This document shows positions 14,683 through 15,921 of a DNA stretch of 15,921 nt, one piece after another; the stretch's first letter is position 1; every line of letters starts with the position of its first letter. Below the pieces are notes generated by a model, which saw only the letters and a program-made list of their open reading frames with translations, searched no databases and had not been told where the DNA came from. The DNA is taken from contig CAJWTF010000085.1 of the NCBI GenBank assembly GCA_913046825.1, forward strand, positions 1 to 15,921, written 5' to 3'. The stretch is from an uncultured Rickettsiales bacterium (GTDB lineage Bacteria; Pseudomonadota; Alphaproteobacteria; UBA8366). Made by a program: the position numbers and the translations under genes.

Positions 14683-15450
14683 GTGACCCGTGTCATGAAA
14701 CGTGGCGGGGTCACGACGATCACGCTGAACAGGCCGCAGCAGCGGAATGCGCTTAATGAGGATGTCATACGCCGCTTAGCGAAAGCAACGTCGGAGGTCG
14801 CCCGTGATCCGGATTGTCGCTGCCTTGTCATCAAAGGGCAGGGCGAACATTTTTGCGCGGGCCGCGATCTGGGCGAGGCCGACAAATCCATGCCGCTTAA
14901 ACAAATCATGGAATACGACCAGCTATGGGCCGATGTTATCGGTAGCATCCGCTCGATGGGGGCACCTTCAGTCGCGGTGGTGCGTGGGTTCGCGGTCGCC
15001 GGTGGATTTACGCTTTCCATGGCGTGCGATTTCGTCCTGGCGGAACGAACCGCCCGCTTCGGCGCGCTCGAGATGAAGGGTGGATTTCCCGCCGCGGTGA
15101 ACACGGCTGTGCTCTCGCATCTCATTGGCCCCCGCAAGTCGCTCGAACTACTTCTGTCGGCGGGCACGTTTACGGCGGAGCAACTCAATGAAATGGGGTT
15201 GATCAACCGTATGGCGGCAAATGCGGATGGGCTGACGGCGTTGGAAAAAGAATTCGTGGAAGACTTGAAGGCGTTAGACCCGCTGGCCGTGAAATTGACG
15301 AAGGACACGCACCGCGCCGTGCAACGGGCGTCTATGGATGAGGCGCTCATCACCGCTAAGCAACTTAATTCGTTGCTGATGGCGTCCGGCAAAATAGATG
15401 AAGCGGCCGAGCGTTATGCAAAAGAGAAGGCGGACCGAAGAGGCCGTTAA
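14683..15450 (+). CDS. Enoyl-CoA hydratase/isomerase (crotonase) family protein
   Basis: A 255-residue crotonase-fold protein. The N-terminal GGVTTITLNRPQQRNALN, the oxyanion-hole motif CAGRDL (58-63) and the second element RGFAVAGGFTLSMACD (101-116) are clear, followed by the usual helices and the swapped C-terminal segment. Of the two catalytic glutamates of rat mitochondrial crotonase, the position of E164 is kept as E130 (FGALEMKGG), while the position of E144 is T110 in GGFTL. It may therefore not be a standard hydratase but an isomerase, a hydrolase or a hydratase with a different acid/base. The GTG start is one base after the dehydrogenase stop, and ATG at 14695 with AGGTGA about 8 bases ahead is a realistic alternative start. 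Its TAA overlaps the TAA of the opposing LuxR remnant. Confidence 0.87.
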   Translation: MTRVMKRGGVTTITLNRPQQRNALNEDVIRRLAKATSEVARDPDCRCLVIKGQGEHFCAGRDLGEADKSMPLKQIMEYDQLWADVIGSIRSMGAPSVAVVRGFAVAGGFTLSMACDFVLAERTARFGALEMKGGFPAAVNTAVLSHLIGPRKSLELLLSAGTFTAEQLNEMGLINRMAANADGLTALEKEFVEDLKALDPLAVKLTKDTHRAVQRASMDEALITAKQLNSLLMASGKIDEAAERYAKEKADRRGR

Positions 15451-15692
15451 CAGTCGCCGGTGCGCTCATCTGTGTCGAGTAACCCCCGCTGTACGACGAT
15501 GGCGACCGCCTGTTCTCGGGTCGCTGCGTTTAATTTCTTCTTTGCATTTGAAACGTGAAAGTCGACTGTATTTTTTGCAATATTCAAACTTTTGGAGATG
15601 TTTTCACTTCTTAGGCCCTGGGCCAATAGCAAAAGACACTCGCGCTCTCGGCGCGTAAGGCCATCGTTGTTTTCGTGTTGAGCCCCGGAAGG
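15447..15692 (-). pseudogene. LuxR-type DNA-binding domain remnant, N-terminal domain missing
   Basis: The minus strand encodes a nearly complete LuxR/GerE helix-turn-helix: LTRRERECLLLLAQGL, then ENISKSLNIAKNTVDFHVSNA with the recognition helix, then KKKLNAATREQAVAIVV, ending at TAA 15447-15449. Upstream the frame is open only to an in-frame TAA at 15693-15695, and it contains no ATG or GTG start before the domain. A TTG at 15630-15632 lies inside the first helix. The sensing domain (autoinducer or receiver) normally preceding this domain is absent, and the DNA where it should be encoded is AT-rich and non-coding. A very short GerE-like stand-alone regulator is less likely because no start codon is available. 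It looks like the 3' end of a regulator cut by a rearrangement. Confidence 0.75.
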
Positions 15693-15714
15693 TTAGTCGG
15701 ACAATTAAACGCCT

Positions 15715-15921
15715 GACAGTAGTTGCATCTCAATTATAAAGTATAAAATGAAAATTCTAAACATACCATATTGGAAATGATATATTTACAGTAATAATTG
15801 TAAAAATAAATAAGTATAATATCGATAATAAACTAATAATATGCCTAAATATAAATATTGAACGGTGGTTTTTATATTATATAATGCCGTTTAATTTTTT
15901 ATCCATCCATAATTTTAAATT
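15715..15921. other. Very AT-rich non-coding tail
   Basis: From about 15715 to the window end, base composition drops abruptly to mostly A and T, and no open frame of gene length is present on either strand. It contains scattered A/T runs and one loose inverted repeat, AACGG (15861-15865) with CCGTT (15887-15891), followed by a T-rich stretch that could act as a weak terminator for plus-strand transcripts. I see no RNA gene, integrase site or insertion-sequence end in it. Confidence 0.6.

Noticed and set aside
14628..15392. Minus-strand open frame (254 codons) opposite the crotonase
   Set aside because: Serine-rich shadow translation without motifs; the plus strand has complete crotonase signatures.
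15715..15921. AT-rich tail as a replication origin or CRISPR leader
   Set aside because: No repeated DnaA-box-like elements, iterons or direct repeats with spacers could be found by eye.

Overview
The window looks like part of an alphaproteobacterial chromosome. The basis is the moderately high GC content, the PcaF/PaaH-type and glutaryl-CoA-dehydrogenase-type enzymes, intergenic palindromes of the CCCGGG and 'CCCTAACCCTCTCCCG' kind, and the general feel of the proteins. This taxonomic call is inference. Almost all of the window is catabolic: enzymes for small nitrogen compounds on the left, acyl-CoA beta-oxidation in the middle and right, and a two-gene cell-envelope block between them.

Left module (1-4835, all minus strand). 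In transcription order it holds an M20 amidase of the hydantoinase/carbamoylase type, an HMG-CoA-lyase-like protein without the catalytic cysteine, a luciferase-like flavin monooxygenase, two different RidA proteins, and a metal-dependent amidohydrolase that runs off the left edge. The last four genes are packed end to end (TAG directly followed by ATG, or a 4-base gap), so they form one operon. The amidohydrolase carries an apparent one-base frameshift. The set resembles a pathway that oxidises and hydrolyses a C-N bonded (ring or ureide) compound. It recalls the RutA/RutC pairing of pyrimidine breakdown but is not the Rut operon.

Plus-strand interlude (4904-6212). An unrecognised 145-residue protein is followed by a broken TauD/TfdA-type 2-oxoglutarate dioxygenase gene with an in-frame amber codon, a frameshift and a damaged 5' end.

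Beta-oxidation block (6337-10418, minus strand). A 3-hydroxyacyl-CoA dehydrogenase (PaaH/PaaC type), a thiolase (3-oxoadipyl-CoA thiolase type) and a glutaryl-CoA-dehydrogenase-like enzyme follow one another. Together with the acyl-CoA dehydrogenase and crotonase-family protein at 13518-15450 on the plus strand, they make up the four classes of step needed for beta-oxidation of a dicarboxylyl-CoA such as adipyl-CoA, plus a glutaryl-CoA branch. No CoA ligase or transporter is visible.

Envelope block (10669-13240, minus strand). A family 2 glycosyltransferase and a large polytopic membrane protein, probably a GT-C-like glycosyltransferase, sit between the two beta-oxidation groups and have no evident link to them.

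Right edge (15447-15921). The crotonase gene ends tail to tail with a LuxR-type DNA-binding domain that has lost its N-terminal domain. The sequence then changes abruptly to very AT-rich DNA with no gene. This looks like a rearrangement or island boundary. No tRNA, rRNA, CRISPR array, transposase or complete insertion sequence was seen.
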